DNA of 64,000 nt, from positions 2,790,001-2,854,000 of the forward strand of contig OY970171.1 of assembly GCA_963707575.1 (NCBI GenBank). Reading direction: 5' to 3'. How positions within the stretch are numbered: the stretch's first letter is position 1; each line of letters opens with the position of its first letter. The notes below the pieces were generated by a model that did no database searches, was not told where the DNA came from, and was given only the letters and a program-made list of their open reading frames with translations. This document shows positions 24,632-32,362 of the stretch, piece by piece. Position numbers and translations under genes: made by a program. This stretch comes from Gaiellasilicea sp963707575 (lineage in GTDB: Bacteria > Actinomycetota > Thermoleophilia > Gaiellales > Gaiellaceae).

Positions 24632-25038
24632 CGCGGCTCACCGGCCGGCTCCGGCTTCACCGGGCGGCCGCAGCTGGCGCAGAAGCGGGCTCCCAGGAGC
24701 AGGGGCGCTCCACACTCGCAGCGAGCGCTCCGCCGTGTGCCGCGCAGCGCCCGTGGGCCGCCGAGGAGGGCGTCGAGCTCGTGCACCCGCGCCTCGAGCC
24801 CGATCAGCTCCGCGCAGCGCTCGAGCACGAGATCCTCACGGAAGCGGTCGCGCCGGTACATCTCGAGCGCGAGGCCGCCGAGGTCGCGCAGCCGCTCTTC
24901 GCGTAGGCGTAGCAGCGCCCGGCGCTCGCGCCGGAGCTCTCCCGCGGCAGGTGCCGACCGACGTCGGCGGCCCGGTGTGGCGGGCGGCGAGTCGGACTGC
25001 TGCCGCAGCAGGCGTGGGAGCAGCGGTAGACGCGCCAT
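24628..25038 (-). CDS. small zinc-ribbon protein with basic coiled region
   Basis: A 136-residue protein read from the ATG at 25038. An N-terminal basic stretch (RLPLLPRLLRQQSDS) is followed by an Arg/Leu-rich helix (about 45-105, ELRRERRALLRLREERLRDL). The C-terminus is a zinc ribbon: CECGAPLLLGARFCASCG. A TTG 1 codon upstream and a further TTG at 25059 are in frame, but a TACACT hexamer lies inside that longer region, so a short start is favoured. It overlaps the SPOR gene by 4 bases. The pair probably forms one complex. No enzymatic motif is seen. Confidence 0.6.
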   Translation of the reverse strand: MARLPLLPRLLRQQSDSPPATPGRRRRSAPAAGELRRERRALLRLREERLRDLGGLALEMYRRDRFREDLVLERCAELIGLEARVHELDALLGGPRALRGTRRSARCECGAPLLLGARFCASCGRPVKPEPAGEPR

Positions 25039-25049
25039 CAAGCCGCGCG

Positions 25050-25055
25050 AGTGTA
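25050..25055 (-). promoter_or_regulatory. -10-like hexamer TACACT inside the apparent 5' end of the zinc-ribbon gene
   Basis: On the minus strand, TACACT ends 8 bases before the TTG at 25041 and 11 before the ATG at 25038. This argues against the earlier TTG at 25059. Confidence 0.45.
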
Positions 25056-25115
25056 CCAAGGGGGTCTGTCAGCGCTCGCCGCCGGGCGCGGATCCTATGC
25101 CGTCCCGCCGGTGTT

Positions 25116-25188
25116 GGGCCGCGGGCGGCCCCTTCAGGGATCTTTGCGCGCTGAGCATCCGCTCCCGCGGATGCTCAGCTTGCGCGAG
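25116..25188. repeat. structured intergenic repeat, family 1 copy C
   Basis: On the minus strand: GCGCAAG, then a perfect 12-bp hairpin CTGAGCATCCGC / GCGGATGCTCAG (25151-25178, four-base loop), the linker GATCCCTGAAGGG, and GGGCCGC-CC-GCGGCCC (25116-25131). It follows the aldehyde dehydrogenase stop, so on the transcript strand it is a 3' hairpin pair. Confidence 0.7.
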
Positions 25189-25191
25189 AAA

Positions 25192-26619
25192 TCACAGCTC
25201 GATGACGACGAGGCGCTCTTCGGTCATCTCGCGCACGGCCCAGGCGGGGCCTTCGCGGGTGTTGCCCGAGTCCTTGACGCCTCCGTAGGGCATCTGGTCG
25301 GCCCGGAAGGTCGGGGCCTCGTTGACCGTCACGCCGCCGAACTCGAGGCGCTGAGCCGCGGCGAGCGCGCTCTTCAGCGAGGCGGTGAAGATGCCCGCCT
25401 GCAGGCCGAAGCGCGTTCCGTTCGCCAGCTCGATCGCCTCGTCGAGCGTGTCGTAGGCGGTCACGGTGCACACGGGCCCGAAGACCTCCTCGCAGGAGAC
25501 CTTCAGCTCGGGGCCTGCTCCGGCGATCACCGTCGGCCTGATCAGCTCGCCCTCGAGCGTGCCGCCGCACAGGATCTCGGCGCCTGCGGCCCGCGCCTCC
25601 TCGATCCACGCGAGCACCCTGTCGCGCGCGTCCGTGTCGATCAGCGGGCCGACGTCGGTCTCCTCGTCGGCGGGATCCCCGAGCCTGAGCGCCTCGACCT
25701 TCGGCAGGAGGCGTGCGAGCAGGTCGTCGTAGGCGTCCCGCTGCACGTAGATCCGCTGCACCGAGATGCAGCTCTGGCCCGCGAACGAGAACGCGTTGGC
25801 GGCCAGCCGGCCCGCGACGTCGTCGAGGTCCGCGTCCGCCTCGACGATCACCGGCGTCGCATTGCCGAGCTCGAGGTTGACGCGCTTGCGCGGCGCGCGC
25901 TCCCGCAGGCCCCAGCCGACGCCGCTCGAGCCGGTGAAGCTGATCAGCTTCACGCGCGCGTCCTCGACGAGCACGTCGCCGATCTCGCTTGCGCTCCCGA
26001 CGAGGACGTTCAGCCACCCGGGAGGCAGCCCCGCCTCCGTCTCGAGCTCGGCGAGCAGGAGCGCGGAGAGCGGAGTCTGCGAGGCGGGCTTCAGCACGAC
26101 GGCGCAGCCGGCGGCGAGCGCGGGCGCGATCTTGTGAGCGACGAGGTTGAGCGGGAAGTTGAAGGGCGAGATCGCGCCTACGATCCCGATCGGCTCCCTG
26201 AGCGTGAACGCCAGCTTCCCGGCGCCTGCCTGCGACGCCTCCATCGGCACCATCTCCCCGGCGAGCTTGCGCGCCTCGACCGCCGCCATCGTGAACGTCG
26301 ACATCGCGCGCGCCGCCTCGACCTTCGCCGCCTTCAGCGGCTTGCCCGCCTCGGCGGAGATCGTGCGGGCGACCTCCTCGTGCCGCCGGCCGAGCTGACC
26401 GGCGACGCGCACCAGGATCTCGGCCCGCTTGTGCGCCGGGAGCGGCTTTCGCATCGCCTGCTCGGCGGCGTCGATCGCGCGGCGTGTCTCCTCGGCGCCG
26501 GCCCTGGCGACCCGTGCGACCAGTTCACCGGAATAGGGCGAGCGCACCTCATTCCACTCACCGGTCTCGACCCACTCGCCGTCGATCAGCAGCCGCTTCT
26601 CCGTCGCCGTTGCCGCCAT
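25192..26619 (-). CDS. aldehyde dehydrogenase superfamily protein
   Basis: A 475-residue NAD(P)-dependent aldehyde dehydrogenase. The NAD-binding region has GAISPFNFPLNLVAHK and KPASQTPLSAL, then FTGSSGVG. The general base Glu250 lies in NLELGNATP (most family members have ELGG). The catalytic Cys284 sits in FAGQSCISVQRIYV. The C-terminal EEVFGPVC motif and MPYGGVKDSGNTREG are typical. Overall it resembles glyceraldehyde-3-phosphate/aldehyde dehydrogenases of the GapN/ALDH class; substrate is not evident. Start ATG is backed by a TAGACT hexamer, and the thiolase gene diverges 58 bases away. Confidence 0.9.
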   Translation of the reverse strand: MAATATEKRLLIDGEWVETGEWNEVRSPYSGELVARVARAGAEETRRAIDAAEQAMRKPLPAHKRAEILVRVAGQLGRRHEEVARTISAEAGKPLKAAKVEAARAMSTFTMAAVEARKLAGEMVPMEASQAGAGKLAFTLREPIGIVGAISPFNFPLNLVAHKIAPALAAGCAVVLKPASQTPLSALLLAELETEAGLPPGWLNVLVGSASEIGDVLVEDARVKLISFTGSSGVGWGLRERAPRKRVNLELGNATPVIVEADADLDDVAGRLAANAFSFAGQSCISVQRIYVQRDAYDDLLARLLPKVEALRLGDPADEETDVGPLIDTDARDRVLAWIEEARAAGAEILCGGTLEGELIRPTVIAGAGPELKVSCEEVFGPVCTVTAYDTLDEAIELANGTRFGLQAGIFTASLKSALAAAQRLEFGGVTVNEAPTFRADQMPYGGVKDSGNTREGPAWAVREMTEERLVVIEL

Positions 26620-26625
26620 GCCGCG

Positions 26626-26631
26626 AGTCTA
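26626..26631 (-). promoter_or_regulatory. -10-like hexamer TAGACT before the aldehyde dehydrogenase
   Basis: On the minus strand, TAGACT ends 6 bases before ATG 26619. It faces the thiolase hexamer at 26665 in the opposite direction. Confidence 0.5.
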
Positions 26632-26664
26632 CGAAACTGGTTCCCGCGCTCGACATCCGGGTGG

Positions 26665-26670
26665 TAGCTT
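26665..26670 (+). promoter_or_regulatory. -10-like hexamer TAGCTT before the thiolase
   Basis: TAGCTT ends 7 bases before ATG 26678, and supports this start over an upstream in-frame ATG at 26618 that would sit over the divergent gene's promoter. Confidence 0.5.
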
Positions 26671-26677
26671 GAGTGAG

Positions 26678-27823
26678 ATGGCCGACGCGCTGATCGTCGA
26701 CGCGGTGCGCTCGCCGATCGGGCGCCGGAACGGCACGCTCGCGGGGACCCGGGCCGATGAGCTCGCCGGCCAGGTCCTGAACGGCCTAGTGGCGCGGCAC
26801 GATCTCGATCCGGTCGAGGTCGAGGACGTGCAGATGGGCTGCGTCACCCAGATCGGCGAGCAGGGCTGGAACATCGGCCGGATGGCGACGATGGTCGCCG
26901 GCTGGCCCGAGACCGTCTGCGGCACGACCGTCGACCGCCAGTGTGGCTCGTCGCTCCAGGCCGCCTTCAACGCCGCCACTGCCGTGAGCGCGGGCCAGCT
27001 CGACGTCGTCGTTGCGGCCGGGGTCGAGAGCATGTCGCGCGTGCCGATGGGCTCGAACGGCGGCGACCTGTCCGACCGGCTGCACGAGCGGTGGCAGATC
27101 GTCCCGCAGGGGATCTCCGCGGAGGTGATCGCAGCGGAGTGGGGGCTGACGCGCGAGGCCCTCGACGCCTACTCGCTGGAGTCGCACCGGCGCGCGATCG
27201 CCGCGATCGACGAGGGCCGCTTCGAGCACGAGATCGTGCCCGTCGAGACCGGAGCCGCCGGCGCGGCCGTTCTGTTCGCGGTCGACGAGACACCGCGGCG
27301 CGACACCTCCGCCGAGAAGCTCGCGTCGCTCGCGCCGGCGTTCCTTCCCGACGGTGTGGTGACCGCGGGCAGCTCGAGCCAGATCGTGGACGGCGCCGCT
27401 GCCGTGCTCGTGACGAGCGAAGCGGCTGCAACGCGCCTCGGCCTCGAGCCGCGCGGACGCTTCGTCTCCTTCGGGCTCTCCGGCGTCGACCCGCACCGGA
27501 TGCTGCACGGCAACCCCGAGGCGTGCCGCAAGGCGCTGCAACGGGCCGGGCTCTCGTGGGACGACGTCGCCGTGATCGAGGTCAACGAGGCGTTCGCCTC
27601 GGTTGTGCTCCAGTTCGCCAAGGACGCCGGGCTCGAGGACCGCTTCGCCGACATCAACCCGAACGGCGGCGGCATCTCGCTCGGGCATCCGCTCGGGGCG
27701 ACCGGAGCGCGCGTGACCGCGACGCTGCTGGGCGAGCTCGACCGCCGCGAGGCGCGCTACGGCGTCGCCTGCATGTGCATCGGCTTCGGCCAGGCGATCG
27801 CTGCGGTTGTCGAGCGCTACTAA
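26678..27823 (+). CDS. acetyl-CoA acyltransferase (thiolase)
   Basis: A 381-residue thiolase of beta-oxidation or biosynthetic acetoacetyl-CoA formation. The nucleophilic Cys89 lies in DRQCGSSLQA. The C-terminal motifs are NPNGGGISLGHPLGATGAR (active-site His) and CMCIGFGQAIA, where the second catalytic Cys falls; the usual form is CIGGG. The N-terminus VDAVRSPIGRRNGTLAG is canonical. Neighbours (aldehyde dehydrogenase, hydrolase, 3-hydroxyacyl-CoA dehydrogenase 2 kb away) suggest short-chain acyl-CoA metabolism. ATG chosen for the hexamer and family N-terminus. Confidence 0.92.
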   Translation: MADALIVDAVRSPIGRRNGTLAGTRADELAGQVLNGLVARHDLDPVEVEDVQMGCVTQIGEQGWNIGRMATMVAGWPETVCGTTVDRQCGSSLQAAFNAATAVSAGQLDVVVAAGVESMSRVPMGSNGGDLSDRLHERWQIVPQGISAEVIAAEWGLTREALDAYSLESHRRAIAAIDEGRFEHEIVPVETGAAGAAVLFAVDETPRRDTSAEKLASLAPAFLPDGVVTAGSSSQIVDGAAAVLVTSEAAATRLGLEPRGRFVSFGLSGVDPHRMLHGNPEACRKALQRAGLSWDDVAVIEVNEAFASVVLQFAKDAGLEDRFADINPNGGGISLGHPLGATGARVTATLLGELDRREARYGVACMCIGFGQAIAAVVERY

Positions 27824-27836
27824 GAGCCGCCGGCCC

Positions 27837-27842
27837 TAAGAT
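27837..27842 (+). promoter_or_regulatory. -10-like hexamer TAAGAT before the alpha/beta hydrolase
   Basis: TAAGAT ends 6 bases before ATG 27849, and sits just after the thiolase stop. Confidence 0.45.
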
Positions 27843-27848
27843 CGACGC

Positions 27849-28556
27849 ATGGCTCCAGCCCCGATCGTGCTCGTTCCTGGGTTCTGGCTCGGCGCCTGGG
27901 CGTGGGACGAGGTCGCGGGCGTGTTGCGCGCCGACGGCCACAACGTCACTGCTCTGACGCTCCCCGGTCTCGAGTCGGCTGACGCCGACCGCTCGTCGAT
28001 CACGCTCACCGACCACGTCGACGCGATCTGCGAGGCGGTGGAGGCGGCCGGCGGTCCCGTCGTGCTCGCCGTCCACAGTGGCACCGGGTTCTCCGGCTAC
28101 GCCGCCAGCGACCGCGTCGCCGATCGGATCGCGGCCATGGTGTACGTCGACTCCGCGCCGGGCATCAGCCCGCTGAATCCGGGCTTCGACGACCCCGAGC
28201 TGCCGCTGAACTGGGAGGAGGTGGCGGCGGAGGAGAATCTCGACGGCCTCAGCGAGGAGCAGCTCGAGACGTTTCGGCGGCGAGCCGTCCCGGAGCCGGG
28301 TGGCGTCGTGCGCGGGGCTGTTGCCCTGACGAACGACGCTCGCCGCGACCTCCCGACGACGATCATCTGCACGGGCTTTCCGTCGACGCAGCTCAAGGCG
28401 CACGCCGAAGAGGACGACCCCGCCTGGCTGGCAGGCGTGCCCGAGCTGCGTGACGTCACCTGGATCGACCTGCCGACGAGCCACTGGCCGATGTGGTCGC
28501 GTCCCCAGGAGATCGCCGCGCTCATCGGCGACGTCGCGAAGGCTCACGCCTCCTAG
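27849..28556 (+). CDS. alpha/beta hydrolase
   Basis: A 235-residue single-domain hydrolase. VLVPGFWLGAWAWD near the N-terminus forms the oxyanion-hole region. The nucleophile elbow is LAVHSGTGFSG (Ser in HSG, family GxSxG-like). Later an Asp in YVDSAPG and a C-terminal His in LPTSHWPMW complete a plausible triad. Sequence resembles EstC/MenH-like esterases of actinobacteria. It overlaps the convergent LysR gene end by 4 bases. Substrate not evident. Confidence 0.82.
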   Translation: MAPAPIVLVPGFWLGAWAWDEVAGVLRADGHNVTALTLPGLESADADRSSITLTDHVDAICEAVEAAGGPVVLAVHSGTGFSGYAASDRVADRIAAMVYVDSAPGISPLNPGFDDPELPLNWEEVAAEENLDGLSEEQLETFRRRAVPEPGGVVRGAVALTNDARRDLPTTIICTGFPSTQLKAHAEEDDPAWLAGVPELRDVTWIDLPTSHWPMWSRPQEIAALIGDVAKAHAS

Positions 28557-29491
28557 ACGCGCTCTGGCAGCCGCAGGTCGAGCTCGGCGCAGACCTCGGC
28601 CGCGACCTCGAGGAACGCGCGCGCGGCCGGCGAGCGGTGCCGGTCGCCGTGCCACGCGAGGGCGATCCGACGATCCGGGATCTCGGGCTCGAGCTCGAGC
28701 ACGCGCACGCGCTCGTCGTGGACGTCCACGGTCAGGAGCGGCACGAGCGCCGCTCCGAAACCGGAGCCGACAAGCCCCTGCACCGTGCCGTTGTCGTCCG
28801 AGCGGAAGGAGACGTCGGCGGTGACACCGCGGATCGCGAGCTCGCTCTCGGCGAGCGACGTGCTGCGGCACGCGCGGTTGCCGATCAGCGGCACGTCGTC
28901 GAGCTCGGCGAGACTGGCGTGCGTCGCGTCGGCGAGGTCGTGGTCGGCGGGAACGACGAGGACGTACGGGTCGCGCAGCAGCTCCTGCGCGGCGAACGGG
29001 CCGTCCACGAGCGGGAGCATCGCGAAGGTGACGTCGAGCTCGCCTCGTTCGACGAGCCGGAGCAGCTCGTCGTCGATCGTCGACTCCGTGAGCTGGATCT
29101 CGACGCGCGGCCAGGCGGCGAGGAAGCGCCGCATCAGCTCGGGCAGGATGCGTGCGCCGACGCTCTGGAAGGTGCCGACGCGGAGCGCGCCCGCCTGGCC
29201 CTCGCGAAGTGCGGTCAGGTCGGCCTGCGCCGCGTGCAGGCGCGCGACGACCGCCTCGGCATGGCGGAGGAGCAGGCGTCCGGCCTCGGTGAGCGAGACG
29301 GCGCGCGGCCCGCCTGGGCGCTCGAGGAGCCGCTCTCCGACGATGCGCTCCAGCGTCTGGATCTGCTGGCTGACGGCCGACTGCGTGTAACCGAGCGCCT
29401 CGGCGGCCCGGCCGAACGAGCCTTCGCGGGCCACCGCCTCGAGGGCGGCCAGGTGGCGCACTTCGACGCCGAGCCAGCGATCAGGTTCCAT
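28553..29491 (-). CDS. LysR-family transcriptional regulator
   Basis: A 312-residue regulator. The N-terminal helix-turn-helix is clear: RHLAALEAVAREGSFGRAAEALGYTQSAVSQQI (read in two parts). The C-terminal two-lobe effector domain follows from about residue 95 with LRVGTFQSVGARILPELM and LVVPADHDLA. It faces a small membrane-protein ORF and, beyond it, the 3-hydroxyacyl-CoA dehydrogenase on the other strand. By the usual LysR pattern it may regulate its divergent neighbour. No signal ligand can be named. Confidence 0.9.
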   Translation of the reverse strand: MEPDRWLGVEVRHLAALEAVAREGSFGRAAEALGYTQSAVSQQIQTLERIVGERLLERPGGPRAVSLTEAGRLLLRHAEAVVARLHAAQADLTALREGQAGALRVGTFQSVGARILPELMRRFLAAWPRVEIQLTESTIDDELLRLVERGELDVTFAMLPLVDGPFAAQELLRDPYVLVVPADHDLADATHASLAELDDVPLIGNRACRSTSLAESELAIRGVTADVSFRSDDNGTVQGLVGSGFGAALVPLLTVDVHDERVRVLELEPEIPDRRIALAWHGDRHRSPAARAFLEVAAEVCAELDLRLPERV

Positions 29492-29550
29492 GATCGAATT
29501 GAAGCATAATCCGATTTGCGCTAATAGTCCCTGCTCTGCACACTGCGGGC
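29492..29550. promoter_or_regulatory. candidate LysR-regulated intergenic region
   Basis: An AT-rich stretch in a GC-rich window: TTGAAG, 17 bases, TAATAG on the plus strand, and an imperfect inverted pair AGCATAAT / ATTTGCGCT around the centre. It could hold a LysR operator and promoter for both strands. The exact box is not certain. Confidence 0.35.
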
Positions 29551-29652
29551 ATGGCTTTCTTGCTCCTTCTCCTGCTCGTCCTGCTGGGTCCTCTCGCCGT
29601 CCTGTACGGCGTCGACTCGCGCGACACGCACAGCGACCTCACGTCCCGGTAA
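29551..29652 (+). CDS. 33-residue membrane mini-protein
   Basis: A tiny ORF, MAFLLLLLLVLLGPLAVLYG followed by a short acidic-basic tail (VDSRDTHSDLTSR). It is one hydrophobic helix and a 13-residue soluble tail ending with DSRD, a common form of small actinobacterial membrane peptides. CACACT lies 6 bases before the ATG. Too short for codon statistics; the start is between the LysR gene and the 3-hydroxyacyl-CoA dehydrogenase. Confidence 0.4.
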   Translation: MAFLLLLLLVLLGPLAVLYGVDSRDTHSDLTSR

Positions 29653-29678
29653 CGCTCCGGCCGCCGCGACGGCGCCGT

Positions 29679-29684
29679 TAGGAT
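29679..29684 (+). promoter_or_regulatory. -10-like hexamer TAGGAT before the 3-hydroxyacyl-CoA dehydrogenase
   Basis: TAGGAT ends 7 bases before GTG 29692 and decides that start. Confidence 0.5.
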
Positions 29685-29691
29685 CGCCGCC

Positions 29692-30543
29692 GTGGAGGTA
29701 CGGAAGGTCGGAGTGGTCGGACTCGGCGCGATGGGCGCCGGCATCGCGCAGCTCTGCGTCGAGGCGGGGGTCGAGACCGTGGGCCGCGAGGTCACCGCGG
29801 AGCTCGGTGAGGCCGCGCGGGACCGGATCGCCCATTTCCTCACCCGCAAGGTCGACAAAGGGACGCTCGCGCAGGCCGACCGCGACGCGGCCGTCGAGCG
29901 GCTGGTGCTGACGACGGACGTGGCCGATCTCGCCGACTGCGACCTCGTGATCGAGGCGATCGTCGAGGAGCTCGAGCCGAAGCGCGAGCTGTTCGCCGAG
30001 CTCGACCGGCTGACCGCACCCGGGGCCGTGCTGGCGACGAACACGTCTGCGCTCTCGGTGACGGAGATCGCCGCCGCCACGGAGCGGCCCGAGCGGGTCG
30101 TTGGCATGCACTTCTTCAACCCGGCGCCGCTGATGCCGCTCGTCGAGATCGTCCGCGCCGAGCTGACCGGCGACGAGGCGTTCGAGACGGCGTTCGCGTT
30201 CGGCGAGGGCATCGGCAAGACGCCGATCCGCGCGCACGACACGCCCGGATTCGTCGTCAACCGCGTCCTGATCCCGCTCCTGAACGACTGCATTCGCGTC
30301 CTGGACGAGTCGCGCGTCAGCCCCGAGGACCTCGACACCGGGATGAAACACGGAGCCGGCTGGCCGATGGGCCCGTGTGCGCTCGTCGACCTCGTCGGGA
30401 TCGACGTGCACGTGCACGCCTCCGAGGCGCTGTACGAGAAGACCCGGGAGCAGCGGATGGCGCCGCCCCCACGGCTCGTGGCGATGCGAAATGCCGGACT
30501 GCTCGGCCGCAAGAGCGGCCGCGGCTTCTACTCGTACGACTGA
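29692..30543 (+). CDS. 3-hydroxyacyl-CoA (3-hydroxybutyryl-CoA) dehydrogenase
   Basis: A 283-residue NAD-dependent dehydrogenase. The Rossmann loop is VGVVGLGAMGAGIAQL. The substrate-binding and catalytic region reads ATNTSALSVTEIAAATERP and GMHFFNPAPLMPLVEIV with the catalytic His, and the C-terminal helical domain has DTPGFVVNRVLIPLLNDCIR. Length and motifs match PaaH/Hbd rather than the large FadB. It pairs functionally with the thiolase upstream on the same strand. The last 16 bases overlap the convergent antiporter. Confidence 0.92.
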   Translation: MEVRKVGVVGLGAMGAGIAQLCVEAGVETVGREVTAELGEAARDRIAHFLTRKVDKGTLAQADRDAAVERLVLTTDVADLADCDLVIEAIVEELEPKRELFAELDRLTAPGAVLATNTSALSVTEIAAATERPERVVGMHFFNPAPLMPLVEIVRAELTGDEAFETAFAFGEGIGKTPIRAHDTPGFVVNRVLIPLLNDCIRVLDESRVSPEDLDTGMKHGAGWPMGPCALVDLVGIDVHVHASEALYEKTREQRMAPPPRLVAMRNAGLLGRKSGRGFYSYD

Positions 30544-31751
30544 GCCTCCTCGGGGACCCGTCGCATCGGCACCCGCAGGCGCTTGGCCACGAACGGCAGC
30601 AGCGACCCCTGCACGAGCACAGAGAAGAGCACGACAACGAAGACGATCCGGTAGATCTCCGTGTCGTACTCCACCCCGGCGATCAGGGCCAGGGCTGCGA
30701 GCAGGATCGGGACCGCGCCCTTCAGCCCGCTCCACATCACGAACAGCCGCTCGCCGGGTTCGAGCCGAACGGGCAGCAGCAGTGCGCCGACCACGAGCGG
30801 GCGGATCAGGAAGCCGAGCAGCACGGCGAGGAGGAGGCCGTCGGCCCAGATCCCGGTCGACACGACCTCGCTGAGATCGATCGTCAGCCCGAGCGCGACG
30901 AAGACGGTGATCTCGGCGAGGCTCGCGAGCGAGGAGTGGAAACTGCGGATCTCGCGCCTCCGCGGCAGCCGCGCGTCGCCGATCAGCACCCCCGCGACGA
31001 AGACCGCCAGGAAGCCGGAGCCGTGCACGACCGTGGCGGCGCCGTAGACGACGCCGGCCGCGGCGAGCACGCGCAACGGGTAGAGCCCGGGCTCGGGCAA
31101 CGGGAACCGCCGCAGCAGCGGCAGCAGCAGGGCTGCCGCGCCGATGCCGACCGCGAGACCACCCACCATCTCGACCACGAACTCGCGCACGACCGTCCAG
31201 AAGGAACCGTCGTCGGTAGTCGCCAGCTCGATCAGCCCGATCATCAGCGCGATTCCCACGGGATCGTTCGCACCCGATTCGCCCTGCAGGATCGTTCCGG
31301 TCCGCCCGCGGATCTCCCGCCCGCCGAGCACGGAGAAGGTGACGGCAGGGTCGGTCGGCGCGATCGCGGCGCCGATCAGCCCGCTCGTGACCCACGAGAG
31401 GTCGAGCAGGTAGTGCGCCGCGACCGCGACGAGCCCGGACGTCGCGAAGGTCCCGACGATGCCGAGCGAGAGGATCGGCAGCGCCGACTCGGAGAAGCGC
31501 CGCCACCCGATCTGCATGCCGCCGTCGAAGAGGATGACGATCAGCGCGACCACCGCGATGCGCTCGACGGTCACGAACGAGATCAGGCTCCCGAGCTCGG
31601 GCCAGACGTCCGAGGCGGCGGCCGCGACGAGGAGCAGGACCGCGGCGCTCGGCACGGCGAGGCGCTCGCTGATCGTCCGGCCGAACAGAGCGAGCAGAAG
31701 CGCACCGGACACGACCAGTACGATCTCGCCGAACGCTCCGATCTCGGCCAT
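30528..31751 (-). CDS. CPA1-type cation/proton antiporter
   Basis: A 407-residue polytopic protein with about 12 hydrophobic segments. The Na+/H+-exchanger core is recognised by ILFDGGMQIGW, IAPTDPAVTFSVL, GESGANDPVGIAL (ion-site Asp) and GLKGAVPILLAAL. No cytoplasmic TrkA-type domain is attached, unlike the longer paralogue at 41845-43299. Such NhaP/CvrA-like carriers control pH and monovalent cations. The ATG has a TAGAGT hexamer 6 bases upstream, and the secreted-protein/two-component genes diverge from it. Confidence 0.88.
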   Translation of the reverse strand: MAEIGAFGEIVLVVSGALLLALFGRTISERLAVPSAAVLLLVAAAASDVWPELGSLISFVTVERIAVVALIVILFDGGMQIGWRRFSESALPILSLGIVGTFATSGLVAVAAHYLLDLSWVTSGLIGAAIAPTDPAVTFSVLGGREIRGRTGTILQGESGANDPVGIALMIGLIELATTDDGSFWTVVREFVVEMVGGLAVGIGAAALLLPLLRRFPLPEPGLYPLRVLAAAGVVYGAATVVHGSGFLAVFVAGVLIGDARLPRRREIRSFHSSLASLAEITVFVALGLTIDLSEVVSTGIWADGLLLAVLLGFLIRPLVVGALLLPVRLEPGERLFVMWSGLKGAVPILLAALALIAGVEYDTEIYRIVFVVVLFSVLVQGSLLPFVAKRLRVPMRRVPEEAQSYE

Positions 31752-31757
31752 CGGACG

Positions 31758-31763
31758 ACTCTA
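31758..31763 (-). promoter_or_regulatory. -10-like hexamer TAGAGT before the antiporter
   Basis: On the minus strand, TAGAGT ends 6 bases before ATG 31751. It lies just outside the direct repeats at 31772-31804. Confidence 0.45.
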
Positions 31764-31771
31764 AGCGCTCG

Positions 31772-31804
31772 TTACACTTTCCTTACAAGCTGCTTAACCT
31801 CAAC
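31772..31804 (+). promoter_or_regulatory. three 11-bp direct repeats, candidate OmpR-family operator
   Basis: TTACACTTTCC, TTACAAGCTGC and TTAACCTCAAC follow each other with an exact 11-base period. This is the spacing of half-sites used by PhoB/PhoP/OmpR-type regulators. The third repeat covers the -35 position relative to the GATACT -10 at 31819, as in activated Pho-type promoters. A response regulator of that family is the second gene downstream, so autoregulation is plausible. Confidence 0.55.
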
Positions 31805-31818
31805 TCACTCGGGGCCGA

Positions 31819-31824
31819 GATACT
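31819..31824 (+). promoter_or_regulatory. -10-like hexamer GATACT, leaderless start
   Basis: GATACT ends 7 bases before ATG 31832. It is probably the promoter of the three-gene secreted protein/regulator/kinase operon. Confidence 0.5.
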
Positions 31825-31831
31825 CACAGCG

Positions 31832-32362
31832 ATGCGTAAGCTCATCCTGCTCCTGTTCGCCTGCCTGCTGGCAGTGCCCGCACTCGCCTCGGCCGCGTTC
31901 CTGCGGAGCGCCGGCGACGGCACGCTCTCGGTCGAGGACGGCCAGGGCCGGATCGTCATCGACGTCCGTGGCGGCGTGATCGGCCGTTTCGATCGTGGCA
32001 ACGTCACGATCCTCGACCGCACGCCCGAGGACGCGTACGAGCCGAAGGTCTGGGGTGCGACCCGCGAGGTCGTGGTCGGCCTGGAGCAGGAGCGCCACTA
32101 CGGGCCCGGCGTTCGCTTCCGCCTGATCGGCGGCTCGTTCCGGATCGTGATCAACGGGGCCGGCATCGACCTCTCCGCCGTCGGCAACGGTGTCGTCTCG
32201 CTCGAGGGCAGCGGCCGGTTCCCGGGCGTCTACTCGCTCGACGGCGAGGACTGCGGAGCGCCCCGCGCCAAGTGCAAGGAGCTGCCGAACCCGGTGCAGC
32301 GCTTCCGGCTCGGCACGCCCGAGCCGCCGGAGCGCCCCGTCCCGTCACGCGAAAACGGCTGA
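31832..32362 (+). CDS. secreted protein of unknown function
   Basis: A 176-residue exported protein with a clear signal peptide (MRKLILLLFACLLAVPALASA, cleavage expected after ASA). The rest is beta-rich, with short repeats of the form GTLSVEDGQGRIVIDVRGG and GGSFRIVINGAGIDLSAVG. Two Cys residues (DCGAPRAKCKEL) may form a disulfide. No enzymatic motif is seen. Its stop overlaps the regulator's start codon by one base (TGATG), so the protein may be co-regulated with, or sense for, the downstream two-component pair. Confidence 0.75.
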   Translation: MRKLILLLFACLLAVPALASAAFLRSAGDGTLSVEDGQGRIVIDVRGGVIGRFDRGNVTILDRTPEDAYEPKVWGATREVVVGLEQERHYGPGVRFRLIGGSFRIVINGAGIDLSAVGNGVVSLEGSGRFPGVYSLDGEDCGAPRAKCKELPNPVQRFRLGTPEPPERPVPSRENG

